64,000 nucleotides of DNA from Glandiceps talaboti (lineage: Eukaryota; Hemichordata; Enteropneusta; Spengelidae): NCBI RefSeq assembly GCF_964340395.1, contig NC_135556.1, positions 13,173,910 through 13,237,909 of the forward strand. Direction: 5' to 3'. This document shows positions 46,606 through 62,956 of this stretch, one piece after another; within the stretch, counting starts at the first letter, position 1, and each line of letters begins with the position of its first letter. The notes under the pieces are model-generated. The model ran no database searches and was not told the origin of the DNA. It saw nothing but the letters and a program-made list of their open reading frames with translations. The position numbers were made by a program, and so were the translations under genes.

Positions 46606-49600
46606 TCAGACCAGATTTCCTTGATGAAAAGTTTTCTTATCATCGGCCATGATAATGGAGGTATGGTCATCAAAATTGTTATCACGGGGCAGGTAACTGT
46701 ACCGCAACGTGGTTGGATCGTCATCGGGTTTGCTGTCGACATATAAAGGACCACTTAACCACTGGTCAATAACATCACCCGTGTTAGCTTTCTCTTGCTT
46801 CGTTACCATGTCAACAACATTAGAACCAAGTACGTTTGTGTGAACTTGCAAGTTGAGGTTTTGATCTGGAGATCCTTTGGTGATCAAATACACACTGTCT
46901 TGTTCGCCAGTGCTGTTGTTTTCCGACTCATCCAGCTTGCATTTAGTTTTGTGGTCTGGTTGAATCAAATCAGAGATGACGTAACCAGGGTTCTCTGAAA
47001 TATTGATGTTTTCATGATATGTTGTGTGTTTTTGTGTTTGTTTTCCTTTCGCATGCTTAACTCGCAAGAAAACGATGGTTACGATGGTAACAATCGCTAT
47101 GGCGACAAAAGTTACCATGGCAACTACGTATACGTACACATTCTGAAACAACGATTCTGTTGTTTCACTTATATATTGAATGTTACTTTTGATGGTGCTT
47201 TTAGTTGTGATATCAGCATCAAACACTCCTACTTCTCCGTTTTCTTGATCAGTCTTCAAATATTTTTCACTTGTCGTTTCTTTTTGACTTGTTATCTGAT
47301 TTGTTATTGGTTCCTCGAAAGTTAAAGTACGACGAGCCTTTGTATCGTTAACAACATCATTATCATCATCTGGCTGCATGACAATTGTACGGGGTTCATC
47401 AGCGTTCAGAATATTGCCGATGTCTGGAGAGCGAAAAAATGAAATGAAATGTAACAGAAAAAAAGCATGTCTGGACAGATTGGTCAAAATTGTGTATATT
47501 TAGTAATCATTACGGATACCATATCTGAACGAGGATATAGGCGGAGTGTTATATAGAGGTTAAAGGTCATTTATGATATTCGTGTGAAAACCGATGCCTT
47601 GATGAGAGTATGTTCATGTTTGAAATTCTACACTGTGGTTGATAAAAAAAATCTCTCCTAGAGGAGTGATACATATGGAATATGAAAATAAATATAAGTC
47701 ATAATGAAAATTAATAGATCGTATAGATCATGTCACGAAATATAGTATACTATTGTCAGATTGGTTTCACGGAGGATAAGCAGTTCCTCTATCGATAATG
47801 CTTAAGTCCACTTGACTTGTGGTCTGAGATGAAACCATATGTAATTTCTAATTGTTTTAGAACAATTCTGTTTTCTCGTTCGCTCAAATCATTTCTTTCA
47901 ACTCAAAAAATCGCCATTGTGTTCTTCACGAAAAGCATCGGGGATGCCATACCTTGAGTATCTTTATAAATTGTTTTCGGTCTGTTCACCGCAATTTCAG
48001 TGAAGGGTCGATATTCATGTGGACTTGGCATACACCAGTAGTCACGTGGAATTTCTGCCTTGATACACTGTGTTACAACAGGTGGTGCCATGTTGGGTTG
48101 GTCTGGGAAACACCATGAACATGGTTCACAGATGTCAGTCAATTCATTCATATAATAGCCTGTGAAATATAGAAAAGTGGTGAAAATGATAAACTTGAAA
48201 AGATTGTCTTGAAAGAAATTTTATGTTATAACATCTATTTTATCGAGAACGCTATCTAGCCATCGGCTATCATTTCATTATTTTCGTCAGTTTGTATTAA
48301 AGGTAACTTGGGTATTGTGTGGCCCATTGGGGTATTGTGGCCCAATCAAGTCCTCCGGTATGTGTGCCATCATCTATCAACTTAATCTTAAAAAATTATC
48401 AGGATCTGATATCATATCTGAACCGGATGTATATCGTTCAAATCGATGGTTTTTGTAGTACATGTATAGTCGTATGGCCATATCACAACGGAATCGATGA
48501 ATAATTTTGCCCATCCCGACACTGACGTCATAAACTAAAGATCTGAAATCAATTATATGTAAACTTAAGCTTTCTACAACTATTTTACATCAGAAAACAT
48601 TAAATTTTCAGTGAGAAATCTGGTAATATGTTTAGAACTTAAGTTATCCATGTTGTCTTATGATCGTCCAGGAAGTAAATTGACGATAACTAACCACTAC
48701 CCTAGATACAACGTAAGCCTAATATATAAACGTGTGAATATACAGAAGATATTATGAGCTAAAACAGCCTGCATTAACACAATAAAAGTATACCATTTCG
48801 ACATCATAATGACGGAAACCTAGCCTACATAGAAGGCAGGATGGTCGACCTGGCGAACTTTGTCTCTACACAGCCTGCGAACTCAGTAAATCCAAGTCAG
48901 TATTTGGCCATATCGGTGAGGAAAAACCAGCATAAAATTTAAATTAGCATATCACTTTCGCGGTTATTGTACACGTCATATTTCCTTTAAGGTCACCGAG
49001 GTTACATCCAGATAATTTGACACAATCAATGTCGGCACCATGACGTATGACCAATCAGCTCAGCCCCCATGTTATCCATGAAAACCCCCCCGAAAATTGA
49101 AGTTCGCACACTGTGTGGCAAGAACGCTTACCAAGTCGTCCGTTCATGATCAAAAAACTTTACTTTGGTTCAAGCCTATGTTGGCATTAATGATCATCGG
49201 ACGGACACATAAATTATGTATATTCTAGGGTTCGAACAAAAAATCACAAATATATCATCAATATCTTATTTGTCATTATATTTGACATGATTTGAATTTA
49301 CTTACCTACATCACATTCTTTGGCACATTTCGCATTTTTAAGCGAGGTACAGTTTCTTATCACTGTTTGATGTGGGGAGCATGCTGTACACTGCTGACAT
49401 TTCCTGGTTCGACTCCAGGTTCCAGAGTATGTTCCGTCTGGGCACATCTCACATACCGTGTCAAATGATCCCTGACATGGACTACTCACACCCGTTCCAG
49501 GGGGACACTCACTACATTGTGTACAAATCGTGTTGCCATAGGGATCCATTGATATAAATTTGTGACTGTGTCCTCCGCATTCTAATCTCATCTGAAAAAT

Positions 49601-51809
49601 TACCAAACCAAAAGATTATGGGATATATGTAAAATGAATTTTCTAGATTCGTTGGGGGATTATTAATGAATAATAATAATACTTTTTATACTGGATAGTT
49701 CTTTAAGCATATAAACACTTGTCTCCCAAGAAGTCCAGTGAGGGCCATCCCTCGTGGGTTCAGTGTTAATGCAGGATGAAACCCGAGTACCTGGGAAAAA
49801 CCTGCGTTGTTCGGTAGAAACAAACTGAACGACACTCTTCGTACTTACATTACAGCATGGAAAATTCAATCAAGCCCTGAATGGGTTCGAACCCCGACCG
49901 CAGTCACTGTGGTAAGAGGCAAGTGGTTTAACCACCGACAACCCTAAATAACTTTACTACGTTTTAATACTTTTCAAACATTGAGAAACAACATAGACCA
50001 AGTTCGTGATTGTAACTCAATAAATCGCAAAAAACAAACAAACAAAAAACCTTCGTTAAAGTGCGGACAGGGAGGGATTTGGGTAATCACTCGACCTCAG
50101 AAGAAGGAAATCGTGATCATAGTGAAGATTTTATTCAATAAAAGTCCAAAATAAATACCTCTATGGCCACTTGAACAATTCGTGAACCCCCTTTGATACT
50201 ATATTGACCCATAGATGTCTGTTATTGGTCTAAGCCCGTTACCACCACTACTAACACCAATACTCGTGCCGAGACAATTACGAGTCAATTGAACAGGAAA
50301 AAAAAATACTTTTACAACTCAACCTTTCACTCGTTATTCAAACTTGTCTGTGTTCCATGAAAATAAGCACAAAGTTCAGAATTAAAAGGAAATGACGTTG
50401 ACACGTTGATACATTTGTACCAGGAATTCAAAAAAAAATCACCGTTAACATGTGGCTAAAAGATTTGGAAGAAGGGGATGTTACTAACTGCACCGAAAGG
50501 ATTAATCACTCTAAAAGTCAAATAAATTATTGTCTCGTGTCAACAGACGAATACAGAGTATTTCCTGGTGTTAGTTTACAATCCTAATAACCAGGAACCT
50601 ATGAATCAAATTACATTCAATTTGTATCGTATGTTTTGAGTAGATTTACGTGCATTCTCTCAAAAGTCAGAGCTGTTATTTCTTCCGTGACACTGCGAAA
50701 TAACGGTGCATCGTGAACGGTACGTGCAGTAAAAGACGACGGTGATTTACGAGTAGAAGGTACTCTGGGCGTGTACATACAATCATGTATTTCATCAAAA
50801 TACAAATATAAATCAGTCCTATACACGTACACGTTAGACTACATCGGCTCTCATTCTAGTCCTATCTAACTGTGGAATCCTGTATATTTTGTTCATTGAT
50901 ATGCATTCAACCTGTTATTCATGATACACAAGAAATTTCAGTTGATTGGCAGATTTTCTTAGACCCCCCCCCCAGTTTGCCAAAATATAAACCACAAATA
51001 TTAAGCTCAACCATGTACATAGAGCTAGAACAGGATTGGCACCGAAGTATCTATCCGATCCATTTGTTTTTAATAGTCATGTATATAGAACTAGATCCGG
51101 TCCCTATTCTATTTTTATTCCAGGCGGGGCTCGGTTTTATAAGAATAGTTTTGTTTATACAGCCAGTGTGCAATGGAACAAAGAAATGTACAGAGCATAA
51201 CTTCTAGTATTCTTTGAAAGAAAGGGTTGAAAGGATACTTTTATGATTTAATGGATCGGTGACTTCCTTTTTTACTGATTGTTGTTTTGTCTCTTGTGAG
51301 TTTAATCTGTATTTTGGTAAAGTTGAGTTTGTCTTTTCTATGTGGGACCACAGTGGAAATAAGTTTTTAACTTTTCTCTGTTATCCCAGCACAATAACGT
51401 TAACTTTATTTTGTTTGTTGTAACTGTTTTCTGTATAACTGTATACTGAATGTTTATTTTATTGTGCTGAAATAAATTAAATCAACTCAAATCAAATCAA
51501 ATATAATTTCTATCACGTAGTGTCTCGTTCTGGAGGTAGCCTCCGTTGTCGGTTAACCTGCCATCCACCGCACCACAGAGGCTAACTTTGAGGTTGGGAT
51601 TCAAATAATCACCATGAATTACGTACTTTCATCTCTGGATGTACGTATGTCATGAAGATTGGCGAGAGTGGTAACGAGGAAAAACAAAAAGCAGTCCAAA
51701 ACGAGATACTACCAAACTAGAGAGAGTGTAGAGTTTCAATTTGGAAGCACGATGTTTTTAAAAAAACTTTTCATACGTTTTGTGTTTCAAACAAAATACA
51801 GAAACTGCT

Positions 51810-51860
<51 letters not shown>

Positions 51861-54800
51861 ACACGCACACACACTCAAAATGTTAGTTTTCAATCATGAT
51901 AACCCGTCTACTGCTTACTAAGAGGAAATATAAGGAAGCGAATTTCTACAACCTTGTAACAAGAATAGCAATGCTTTGTCACTTTTCAATGTGATTATGT
52001 AAAGGGTCCTGCTGTGTTTGTTGTGTCTCTGTTATTGTTAGTCCACAGATGAATTGTGTCTACCTTTGTGTTGAAAACATCATGTCCCCTGGGTGAAACA
52101 AAAACGGTAACTTTTTTTATTTCTCCTGTAAACCCCCTAATGAAGGACGTGTCGTGATGAACAACAACTTTCAAGTTATTATTATTAGTATTACGTGATT
52201 AAATTTCTGTGGATAAGTAGGAGATGTCATCGAGTGGTATTGTAGGCTGTCGTTGATGTCAAACAGGTGGGGTTTTTTAAATTGAAAGTCGTGACACAAT
52301 TGTAAACACTACTTTCTCAAATTGATTTCTATAAATAGAAAAAACGTGTGTAGGAATCAACGATAAATGTTATTACTTCCTTGAAAGACTGAACAAATCG
52401 TTGTAATGTCTAGTAGAAGTTTCTATAGTCATTATTACTATTTCTTATCGGGAACAGATTATAGATACACAACAAATAACAAAAACATAGTAAATACATT
52501 TCTTCTGAAGGTCAGAGGTATTATTAATTTACATTACAGAACCGAAATATGTTCTTTCCCGCTGTTTTCCGATTAATCATAGCATTGCTAGATAAGTGCG
52601 ACATTCTTTGTGCACGCAACTGTAGTTGCGCCAACATACACGTTACTTTTATATCTTTGTCTGACTCCGGTAGAAGAGAATTATCATGGAAATTTAAAGT
52701 CTATATGTAATGTTTTATGTGAGGCGGGATTTTTTTTACAAATCTGTCAACCTCTTATAGCAATTGTAGTTCAAAGAGACGTCAACTACTAATTGAAATA
52801 TCCTAGAACTTTTATCGATTAACGAATTATCAACGACATGATGACATTGCACTAGCCAAGTATCAACGCTGTCGCAACTACATTTGTAACAGAAAAGACA
52901 TAAGATCGTGCATGGCTTGCATATTAATGAGATTATTTGCATAATATTTGGATTTGATACAACATCAAAGGTATTCTCTATCACAAAATGTTAATATTCA
53001 AACCAACGGATAAATAAATTTGTAAATCATACAGGCCTAAATCTACCCAGACGGTTTCACAGCCTAGTGAATTGTCTAAAACAGTACTCGTTATGTGCCC
53101 TTGACATTATGAAGATATGCAAATTTTGCTTATCTCATTATTTTTTCGCTACATTTTAAATGAACATACATAGGCCTACTAGATTACGCTCTGAATATAT
53201 TAATTGTATAGTATCTAACATAGTCATGGTAGTTGTGAAACGTCACATCTATTTCTTTCCATGTCACGTTGTCATGACAGAATTGTTACGTAATGTGTGG
53301 GCAACTGTTCCCGAGGTGGTATTCTGTTCTCGCAAGCCATAGCACATATTTCTTCTGAAACAACGAAATAAGTACTTCTTGGCGAGTACGTTTTGGACAG
53401 TGCCGTAAAGAGGCGTGCACTGTACAATATATTATCCACAATTCTCTGATTGGTATGCTTGGAAGTTCCTTATTTTATAACTTCTTCAATAACCCATATA
53501 TGTCAACATTTTAAGCATAGTAATTACATTTAATTAGTATGTAACAAAAGTACGTTTGGGAATCAAAAATAAAGTTCTAAATTTTGCATAAAAATGTACA
53601 AACAACTAAATGAAACATGTACTTTGAATAAAACACTTTTCAATGTCAAAGTATCACTAACTTGGGTAGACAGAGAGTTTTAGTATGTAAATTTCTTTTG
53701 TCATACCTATTCAAATATATCTATATCTTAACAGGTGTATATATTTTCCTTAGTTTCGTAGAAAATATTTTGCATGTCTTTCAAGAAAATCTGTTGACAA
53801 ATTTCTAAAATTGCTACTCCTTCTACAATAAATAAATCATTGATACCAGAACCAATGATAATATGTATTCAGAAACTCATCAGTGGCAATTCTACGTTTT
53901 GAAAATGGCAAAAATATTCTAACAAAACCGTGTACACTGGTGAGATCTGTATGACTTCAAGGAGATGATGTCCAACAGTACAAATCAGATAGAGTTGTGG
54001 GTAAAATATTGTACAGTGGCTTGTTGCATACGTCCGGCGTTGAGACGTGGATGTAATTTTTGAAGGCAGACATTGTTCACTCATATCAACAGGCAGATGC
54101 GGGGATTTACGTAGAGTTTCTATTTCTAGCAACGACTAGTTTCGCGTCGTATTATGGCTATAACCTGTGAGCATTGTATGCACACATTGGAAATAACCTC
54201 GCTATCATCACGATGATGGGTCGGTCACCAGACCGTGAGTGGGCCGGGTCATGCCCGGGACCCATGCAATGCAGGTCAGATGTTACACTCTATCTTTGAT
54301 TGGCGTCAGTCAACCCTGTACAAATCGTGTCACGACACTTATGCCTGCGATTTATTTATAACCGTCAATCCATACAATGTGTTGTTTATTACAGATGCAG
54401 CATGTCCAGTTCCTTTTTGGAGGTTCCAGAATTTTAAGTGGGTTCTAGTTTTTATTAACCTCTTTCAGAAATAATCGAACAGCCTAAATTGAAACTTCGA
54501 GACATTTTATAATATAAGTAGGTATTACTAGTATTTTGTACAAAGTTTTTTTTTTTCAAAATGTACTGGAATAGCTATACAAATCAGAATCGTGATTTTG
54601 CTAAACATCGTAGTCTAGAGGTTATCCGTGACTTCCAATCTCTAAGAGAGATCTTGATATTCGACACCAAAGATAGACTTTCAGAATGTAAACTTCAAGG
54701 AAAACCGGAAAATCCGCCTTTGCCAAATGACCTACTTCATTGTGAACTTTGTGTATTCATTGTGTGTACACAGTATATAATGTCCCTATTGAGGTTATAG

Positions 54801-54953
54801 TTACTTCCGCCTTGTGCTATACACACCAACACATTCAGACACACACTTGGATTATAAATAAATAAGGTACGGTGTCTTACTTACCCCATGAACACTGACA
54901 AGAGTTAACTGGAAAAGTAAAGTCATGTGCGGGAACAGTAATTCGAAAGCCAT
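46606..54953 (-). CDS. TNF-receptor-superfamily-like membrane protein (459 aa)
   Basis: Four minus-strand exons: 54953-54885 (signal peptide MAFELLFPHMTLLFQLTLVS, ends phase 0), 49591-49306, 48159-47953 and 47423-46606, in phases 0, 1 and 1 as in the gene at 37464. Exon 2 carries two TNFR-type repeats (CSECPPGTGV, FDTVCEMCPDGTYSG, CQQCTACSP, AKCAKEC). Exon 3 carries CEPCSWCFPDQPN...TQCI...YWCMP. The last exon has a long stalk, a transmembrane helix (VVAMVTFVAIAIVTIVTIVF, about residues 283-307) and a cytoplasmic tail of about 150 residues with no death domain. The tail has SPDQNLN and several acidic Ser/Thr stretches; no certain TRAF site. The first exon lies 5.3 kb away across an intron with a SINE. 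I assigned it because its phase, its length and its hydrophobic content fit and no nearer candidate exists; that link is the weakest part of the model. Confidence 0.82.
49663..49947 (-). mobile_element. tRNA-derived SINE (minus strand)
   Basis: On the minus strand an A-box-like TGGTTAAACCA (49924-49934) and a B box GGGGTTCGAACCC (49883-49895) form a tRNA-related head. A body of about 200 bases follows, then an (ATT)n tail at 49670-49681. It sits in the first intron of the TNFR-like gene. Its body differs from the SINE at 7255, so it is a separate family. Confidence 0.8.
51190..51512 (+). mobile_element. LINE-like 3' end with (AAATC)n tail
   Basis: T-rich, gene-poor sequence with gggaccacagtggaaataag ends in aataaattaaatc and a short (AAATC)n tail, which looks like a truncated 3' end of a non-LTR retrotransposon or of a derived SINE. 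No reverse transcriptase coding sequence is present. Confidence 0.4.
51813..51877. repeat. (AC)n microsatellite
   Basis: About 30 AC units, slightly interrupted at the right end, in the long first intron of the TNFR-like gene. Confidence 0.92.
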
Positions 54954-55651
54954 ACTTCGAAGTTACCAGAAGTTCTAGTCAGTCAGTCCACAACTATGTT
55001 TGTACAAAATGCAAATGTACATACAACGACTTGTAGCCAACATCGTCAAAGTTGGGAATTCCCATTGCCGTTCAAGATGTGTAATGGTTCGTTCGATAGG
55101 CCAATCAGATCAGACCTCGCTGTTTTCTTTCCAAAGCATAAAAGGTAAATGTAAAATGAAGAAACGTCCTAATTATAATTTCAAAAGCTGCCAATCACAG
55201 TCGTGTTTTGTTAAGACAAGTCTTAGAGGACGTTTTTTAATTGACTCATATTAGAAAACAGATTTCCCTGGAAGTTGTGACTAGAAGGAATCGTTCCCGA
55301 AACCATGTCATATTTATACCATTAGGTATTCAGCTGACAATTATTAGTCCAGTGAGTATAAGAACTTCTGCCTATTTACACGACTGTTTTACTTTGTCAC
55401 TTCAACATATATATCTGAAAGAAAAAACCCGGCCCACCAACCAACCAACCAAGTCCATTCATTGACTTTTCAAGTCTTTTGCTTTGAAGGTCTTTGAACG
55501 GTTACGTTTCAATCTCACGTCAGTGCATTAGTGGGTACTCCGCCTAGCCTAGTAAACATTTTCTAATCCGCGAAGATTAACTCTTATCACCATATCCATA
55601 GATTACTTACAACGTTTTTTTGCAAAAAAACCCAACCCGACCCAAACCAAA

Positions 55652-55702
<51 letters not shown>

Positions 55703-55784
55703 CGTCGCCGCCGTCGTCGTCATTGTCGTCGTCACCACCACCACCACCATCATTATGATCATCATGATCATCATGATCATGATT

Positions 55785-55845
<61 letters not shown>

Positions 55846-57780
55846 GTTTATATGTGGCCATGGTAACATGAGGTAATACCGCGATATCACGATAAGGCGT
55901 TCAATATTTTACCTATGACGGACACATTTCCGAGTTTCAGGGAACATAATTGCGTTAATTGACGCCAACTGGTATCATTTCCTGCATTACTACATAATTC
56001 TTATGTCATTGGTGTATTAATTTAGATTTGCTTCAAATCAAACCATATCCAGCTCTCTAGTCCATTTCTCCTCTGATATTTCTCTCACATCCCGTTTTGT
56101 GTCGAATACAATAGAAACCAATTGAGTTGACTTAAATAAAACGTCATCTGGGAAAACAAACACCTTCCTTACATAACTACAATCATGTTACATTCTATCG
56201 CCCGTCGCGACAAAATCGTACAATTAATAAAAATGACACTACTTTTTGCTATTGTTCATCATAACAAATATCTTACCAAAAATGTTCTTCGGATGAACTC
56301 TCATTATGTTGACAGCTGTAGAGCGTTGTCAAATCATACACAATGTAAATTGTAACAACCACATACATGTTATACTTTCAATTTTTGTCTTTCCAGACTA
56401 TATATTAACACTAACAGTAGCAAAGTTAGCCAGAATTTTGTAAAGCCAGACGGCGTCTTGTCTTTTACTAACCAGTCACTTTCCACTGTTGTTTATACAC
56501 ATCAGAGTGTGTTCACCACACATGTATGTGACCATAGATCTTGGAGGATCGGAGCCTCTCCAATTAGGTCTATCAACTTCAAATTGTTCACCAAGGTCCA
56601 TCGTATTAATCACTACAAGCATTCAACAGATCGTTGATCTTTACAAGTCTCACACAATAAAAACGATAATGGAGGTACTTTATTTATCTTACACAAGAAA
56701 AAATACGTGTACATACAACTGTAGCATTGAACGTTACTCCAAACATTGGAGGGAAAAATACCTGCTACTACCGTCACAGAAATAATGTAACAAGTATTGA
56801 GGTAACAAACAGTTGAAAGCCACTAATGTCAATAAATGTCAGATTTATATCGCGTTTTCATACGCTTTACTCAATATAAGTACTTCAGTTATTACGTCGA
56901 CATGGACCTATAACGGCACAATACCACTTTGTACTTCCTGGGAGTATAAGGCCCATCGCACGATTAGATCATTCACGCAGCAACCGCTAGCTTATGAAAT
57001 CCCCGATCACAACAAGGGTTGGTTGTAGTCAACTGTTTTAATGTAAAGTTAGATTCTGCCTCAGCGGCTTCTAGTTGTTTAGTAGGAGGTTTCAATGTAA
57101 TGTTTTAGTATAGGTATAATGTCTGTGTACTTTATGGCCGTTGCGGGTTCGTGACTTCTCAGACTCGGTTGCCAACGTTGAACATCTGTTGAGTTGAAAG
57201 ATTTGTTCTTTATCATCGTACCGTATAGATATTTATTAGACAGTTGACAATATATGTCATTTACACATACTAACTCAGACCACTTTTCTATAGTGGTATG
57301 AGACACTGACAAAGTCACCACTATATTACTCGCCAAATGACAGCCTCTTTTACGACACCGTCCAAGACGCACCGCAAGCAAAATGACACATTTCGTTATT
57401 TCATCAGAAATATGTGCTCTGGCTTGTGGGAATGGTGATATTGAGGATCATTGAGTTAGCGAGGACTTGTCCCACTTCTGCATGTATCGGGTTGCCACGC
57501 GTTATCAAAGTTGATTCATCCGAAACTCCTAGCCGTGTGTATTCTATACATATCGCAGTCGTATGACTATCAAAGGAAAGAAAAGAGACAAAATACACGC
57601 ATAATGTACTTACAAGTTTGATATCCAGGCTGTTGACAGATCTAGTTGTATTTATGAAACAGTATACATATATTTCAAGACTAAGTATATTTTTGGTTTA
57701 ATATTAGATCTTTGTTCATATAAAGAATGTATAGGAATTTTATTGGCTAACTATTGCTGAATTCGTTAATCAAGTTTCCG
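54954..57780. other. intergenic, CAA and CAT arrays
   Basis: (CAA)n covers 55657-55702, then GTC/CAC variants, then (CAT/TCA)n to 55843. No gene was recognised in the rest; several open frames of 60-100 codons have no domain similarity or splice partners. Confidence 0.5.
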
Positions 57781-57781
57781 A

Positions 57782-57912
57782 ATACAATACAATACAATAC
57801 AATACAATACAATACAATGCAATGCAATGCAATGCAATGCAATGCAATGCAACGCAACGCAACGCAACACAACGCAACGCAACACAACACAACACAACAC
57901 AACACAACACAA
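57782..57912. repeat. pentanucleotide array in four blocks
   Basis: Blocks of AATAC, AATGC, AACGC and AACAC units follow one another. Each block differs from its neighbour by a single base, so the array records successive unit mutations and local expansion. Confidence 0.95.
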
Positions 57913-58360
57913 CTTTATCGATCCTTATCATGAAATTTCAGTGTCTGACAGTAAAGCAATTAAATGAGTACATAATTAAAGTGCAAGACCTTTACAATCA
58001 AAATACGTACATAATCAGGACTTTGATGAATACATAGTAAATAATTTGAAAAAATTCTCCCTCTCTTTTCGAGATCAACAAGAATGTCAGTTATCTAATC
58101 GAGTATGTAAACGCTTCCTGATAATGATAAAAGGGACAAAATAACACAAGTTGTTATCTAAAATTTTGACTTGGAAAAAAACACTTATATTTTACAAATT
58201 TTAGAACTTTATGACGCAAAATTTAACGAGAAGTAACATTCAATGGTGCCGAGCAAGATACACTTTTGAGAAAAGTCAGGTTTCATATTATTTTATTTCC
58301 GTATATCATGATTACTGAGTAACTTAATGTTACAATCAAAGACCTGGGGCACAAACCGCC
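57913..58360. other. intergenic, no gene recognised
   Basis: Plain AT-rich sequence with nothing I can support. Confidence 0.5.
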
Positions 58361-58365
58361 TGTTG

Positions 58366-58782
<417 letters not shown>

Positions 58783-61700
58783 TGTAAAGAATACATACTT
58801 CAAATTTCAAATAATTTGGTACATATATCTATGATGACCATGATGTGTGTGTTATAACTGGCTTGAAAGTGTTTTGTACTCAGGGGTTAAATCAATTGTT
58901 TAATGTGGGATAAAAACATCGTCGCAAACCACGACCGTTTTACGTTACCGTTCTTAACGAGCGGGTCCCTACTTTCGAAGTGTAGCGGAAATAACAGCTC
59001 TGGTTTGCGAGCATGGATAAAAACTGAATTCTTGTACTTTATATGCCTCAGATAGCCCTCCCCAAACCCCATTCTAACTAAAATGGCCAAAATTGAAAAT
59101 TGCTTCAAACTGAACAATCAATTTCAAATCACTATGTAGTAGTGTGTAGTGCTATGAATACAAAGCTAGTATGTAGTGAGGAAAAATAGTTCTTTTGCTG
59201 ACACCTTACTTTACTTTAGTATGTATTTATATACGCTATAGCAAATATTCTTCCTTTTCTCAATTTGACATTTTTAAAGAAATATTTGTATTTAGGGGTA
59301 CAAAACATCCATTAAACTTAAAACCGATTTTGTAGGATGAGGCTCATAACCCCCCCCCCCCCCCCGTAAAAGAATGTAGTTGTTTATCCTAAATTCACCA
59401 ATTAGTTTTGAGTTTGCGATTTTTGACCAAAATTATTCTTTTCATAATTTGCATATCGAACTTTACCATATGACTATAGTACAGTTGTGGTTCAGGTGAG
59501 TTGTACTAAATACATGTACATGTAATGGAAAGTAACATTCACGCCAGTAATGCACTATGATAACGCCCTCTAGCTACCAACTAGGTACTAAGGGCGAAAC
59601 TAGTAGACTTTGAGTGTGGAGTTTGTAGCTTCGCGATATATCTTTTTTTCTGTATTCATTTTATAAACATATCACTAACCTTAAAATGTAGTTGAATCAT
59701 AATTTTTATCAACAAGTAGCAATTTTTCGAATACAAAATTTCCATATATCGTTCAAATCATCTTCGTGAGTTTGTGAACGAAAATAGAGTTGCAGCGTTT
59801 GCGTTTTTCAATCTCAAAATTCCTCATGAATGTTACAACCCGGTGAGATTCATTGATAGAATTGTACACCCAAAGTTGTAGTATATCATACCGACTTTTC
59901 CATGGTCCAGCTCACGTCTGAAAAGACGACAGAGTTAGTGGCAGACGACAATATCGACAACACACCTTGTACGTGTTTCACACCTAATTCATCAAAATCT
60001 CTTTCGAGATTGCAAAATGCAAATCATATAAATATCTCTCATCATACTCTTTTGAATCTTGGTTGTTTCGATTAGGTTTATCTAGCGACCAAACACACTA
60101 TTCAAACTGGAGAAAGAGCATGTACATGCAAAAGCCAAAGCGATATTTGAAACTTCAATTTTGATAATTAAACATGAACGAACAACAACTTAGTGAATTT
60201 CAATAAAGCTATGATATACAGGGGTACGAAAAAAGCCATTGAACAGGTAAGTCATATATTTTAATTTCTTCAATGTCCTTTACATCCAGGTTACACACTG
60301 ACCGCTAACCCCTCCGTCGTTTATTGTCGTTTGAGTCCTCTTTTGTATGTAATATACAAGTCTAATAATTTAAATGTCTTCCAAAGCCAATACTCAACGT
60401 ACGTAATCTCGTACAATTAGAGGACAAAAATAAACGTTGCCTTCTCGGTCATACTTTGATCTATAACTTGGCTGATATTTCTAATGCAAAAAACTTCACA
60501 TAGCGATGGTAGCTCTCAATTCGAATTTTGCGCTAAGCTCAAATATAAGGGGCTTATATGATCGATCTAACTTGGTCTCGAACACCCCCACCCCCATAAT
60601 AAACACTCGGAGATGGTAAGACATATCAAGTATCTTGTTCGAAATTGATAAGCTTATGGTGTAAGGCAGACAATGGACCCGTCTTGGTTTAATATCGGGT
60701 CGTATTTGTAGTAACTGGGATGGTTTAAGTTTATGTTTTTGACAATCTCTCACTTTTCAGGAATCTCAGTTACAGCTGAGTTGTCTAAAAGTACGATGAA
60801 AATGCTATCCTGTGAATTCTATTCAATTATCAATTCTTGGTCGATATTCACAAGCCAATGATGATGTATTACTAGTACCCTGCATTGTAGGTATTCATAT
60901 CGTGCTTTCGGTTTCGGTTTCGGTTTAGGATCTGATGTTGAAATGTCGGCATGTCCAGTCCAAAGCTGACAATAGTGTATAAGAAGGGTTCAAGGTCTCC
61001 CCTTTGAAGTTCTGGAGGTCATTTTGCTCTGATAAGCCTAAAGCAATTTTTAGGTTATCCATAGTCTTTAAGGTAATAATTCACAAATTTAAAATGTGTT
61101 GATTGTGTTGGGTTGATTGTGTTCGGTCCAATTGACTTGGGTCCAATTGACCTGGGTCCAATTGTCCAGGTACCATTTACATAATATGTACACTAACTAG
61201 TATGGTAGGTAATACAACTTTGATGCCATTCTAGGTGAAGTAATATTAAACATTGGAGTGGGAAGAACAATGAACAATGAACAATGGGGAGAAGAAAATT
61301 GAGTTTGCCAAAGTTCAGACATGGTCATGTCAATCATAGGGGCGTGTAATATTTCATAGATTGTTATTTTCCAGGTCTACAGACTAAATGTAACAACCTT
61401 AAGCTTTTGACTATACATTCCTACCTGTAAGAAGAAAAGGTATATCTATTAGTATAGTATAGAGATTGATACATTTGTAGCAGCAGGATTCGTACAATAT
61501 TTTCCTAAGAAAATGGCCATCTAAGCAATAATACATCCCCATGTCAATTGTCTGTTATTATAATATTTTAATGAAAAACACAAGGCTTCCCCAATTCCAA
61601 ATTTTCAAATTTCCAATAATAAGAAAAGCATATACAAAAAAGAGAAAAACAGGCTGACTCCCCCCCCCCTCCCCCCCGTTCGAAGAAACGGACCCGTCCT

Positions 61701-61821
61701 TTTTTTTACGAGTCAAAGGTCGTAATTAATATTTCAGGAATTCAATCGACACCGGTGACGTACATGCGCAGTGCAAAATTTCAATAGCGGGGCAGAAACG
61801 GGCCGCTCCGTTTTTGCGACG
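58783..61821. other. intergenic, no gene recognised
   Basis: The region contains a C run (59350-59366), a fragment of the dispersed repeat (59380-59470), a three-unit 15-mer repeat ggtccaattgacttg (61125-61169) and another C-rich run (61661-61678). No exon is supported until the signal-peptide start at 61822. Confidence 0.5.
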
Positions 61822-62950
<1,129 letters not shown>

Positions 62951-62956
62951 GTAATT

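Noticed and set aside
49883-49934. Functional tRNA gene
   Set aside because: A and B boxes are present, but the arms do not form a clean cloverleaf and the sequence continues into a SINE body with an ATT tail.
51640-51720. Nearer signal-peptide exon for the 46606 TNFR-like gene
   Set aside because: The hydrophobic frame there has no in-frame ATG and meets a stop, whereas 54953-54885 has a start, a hydrophobic core and the right phase.
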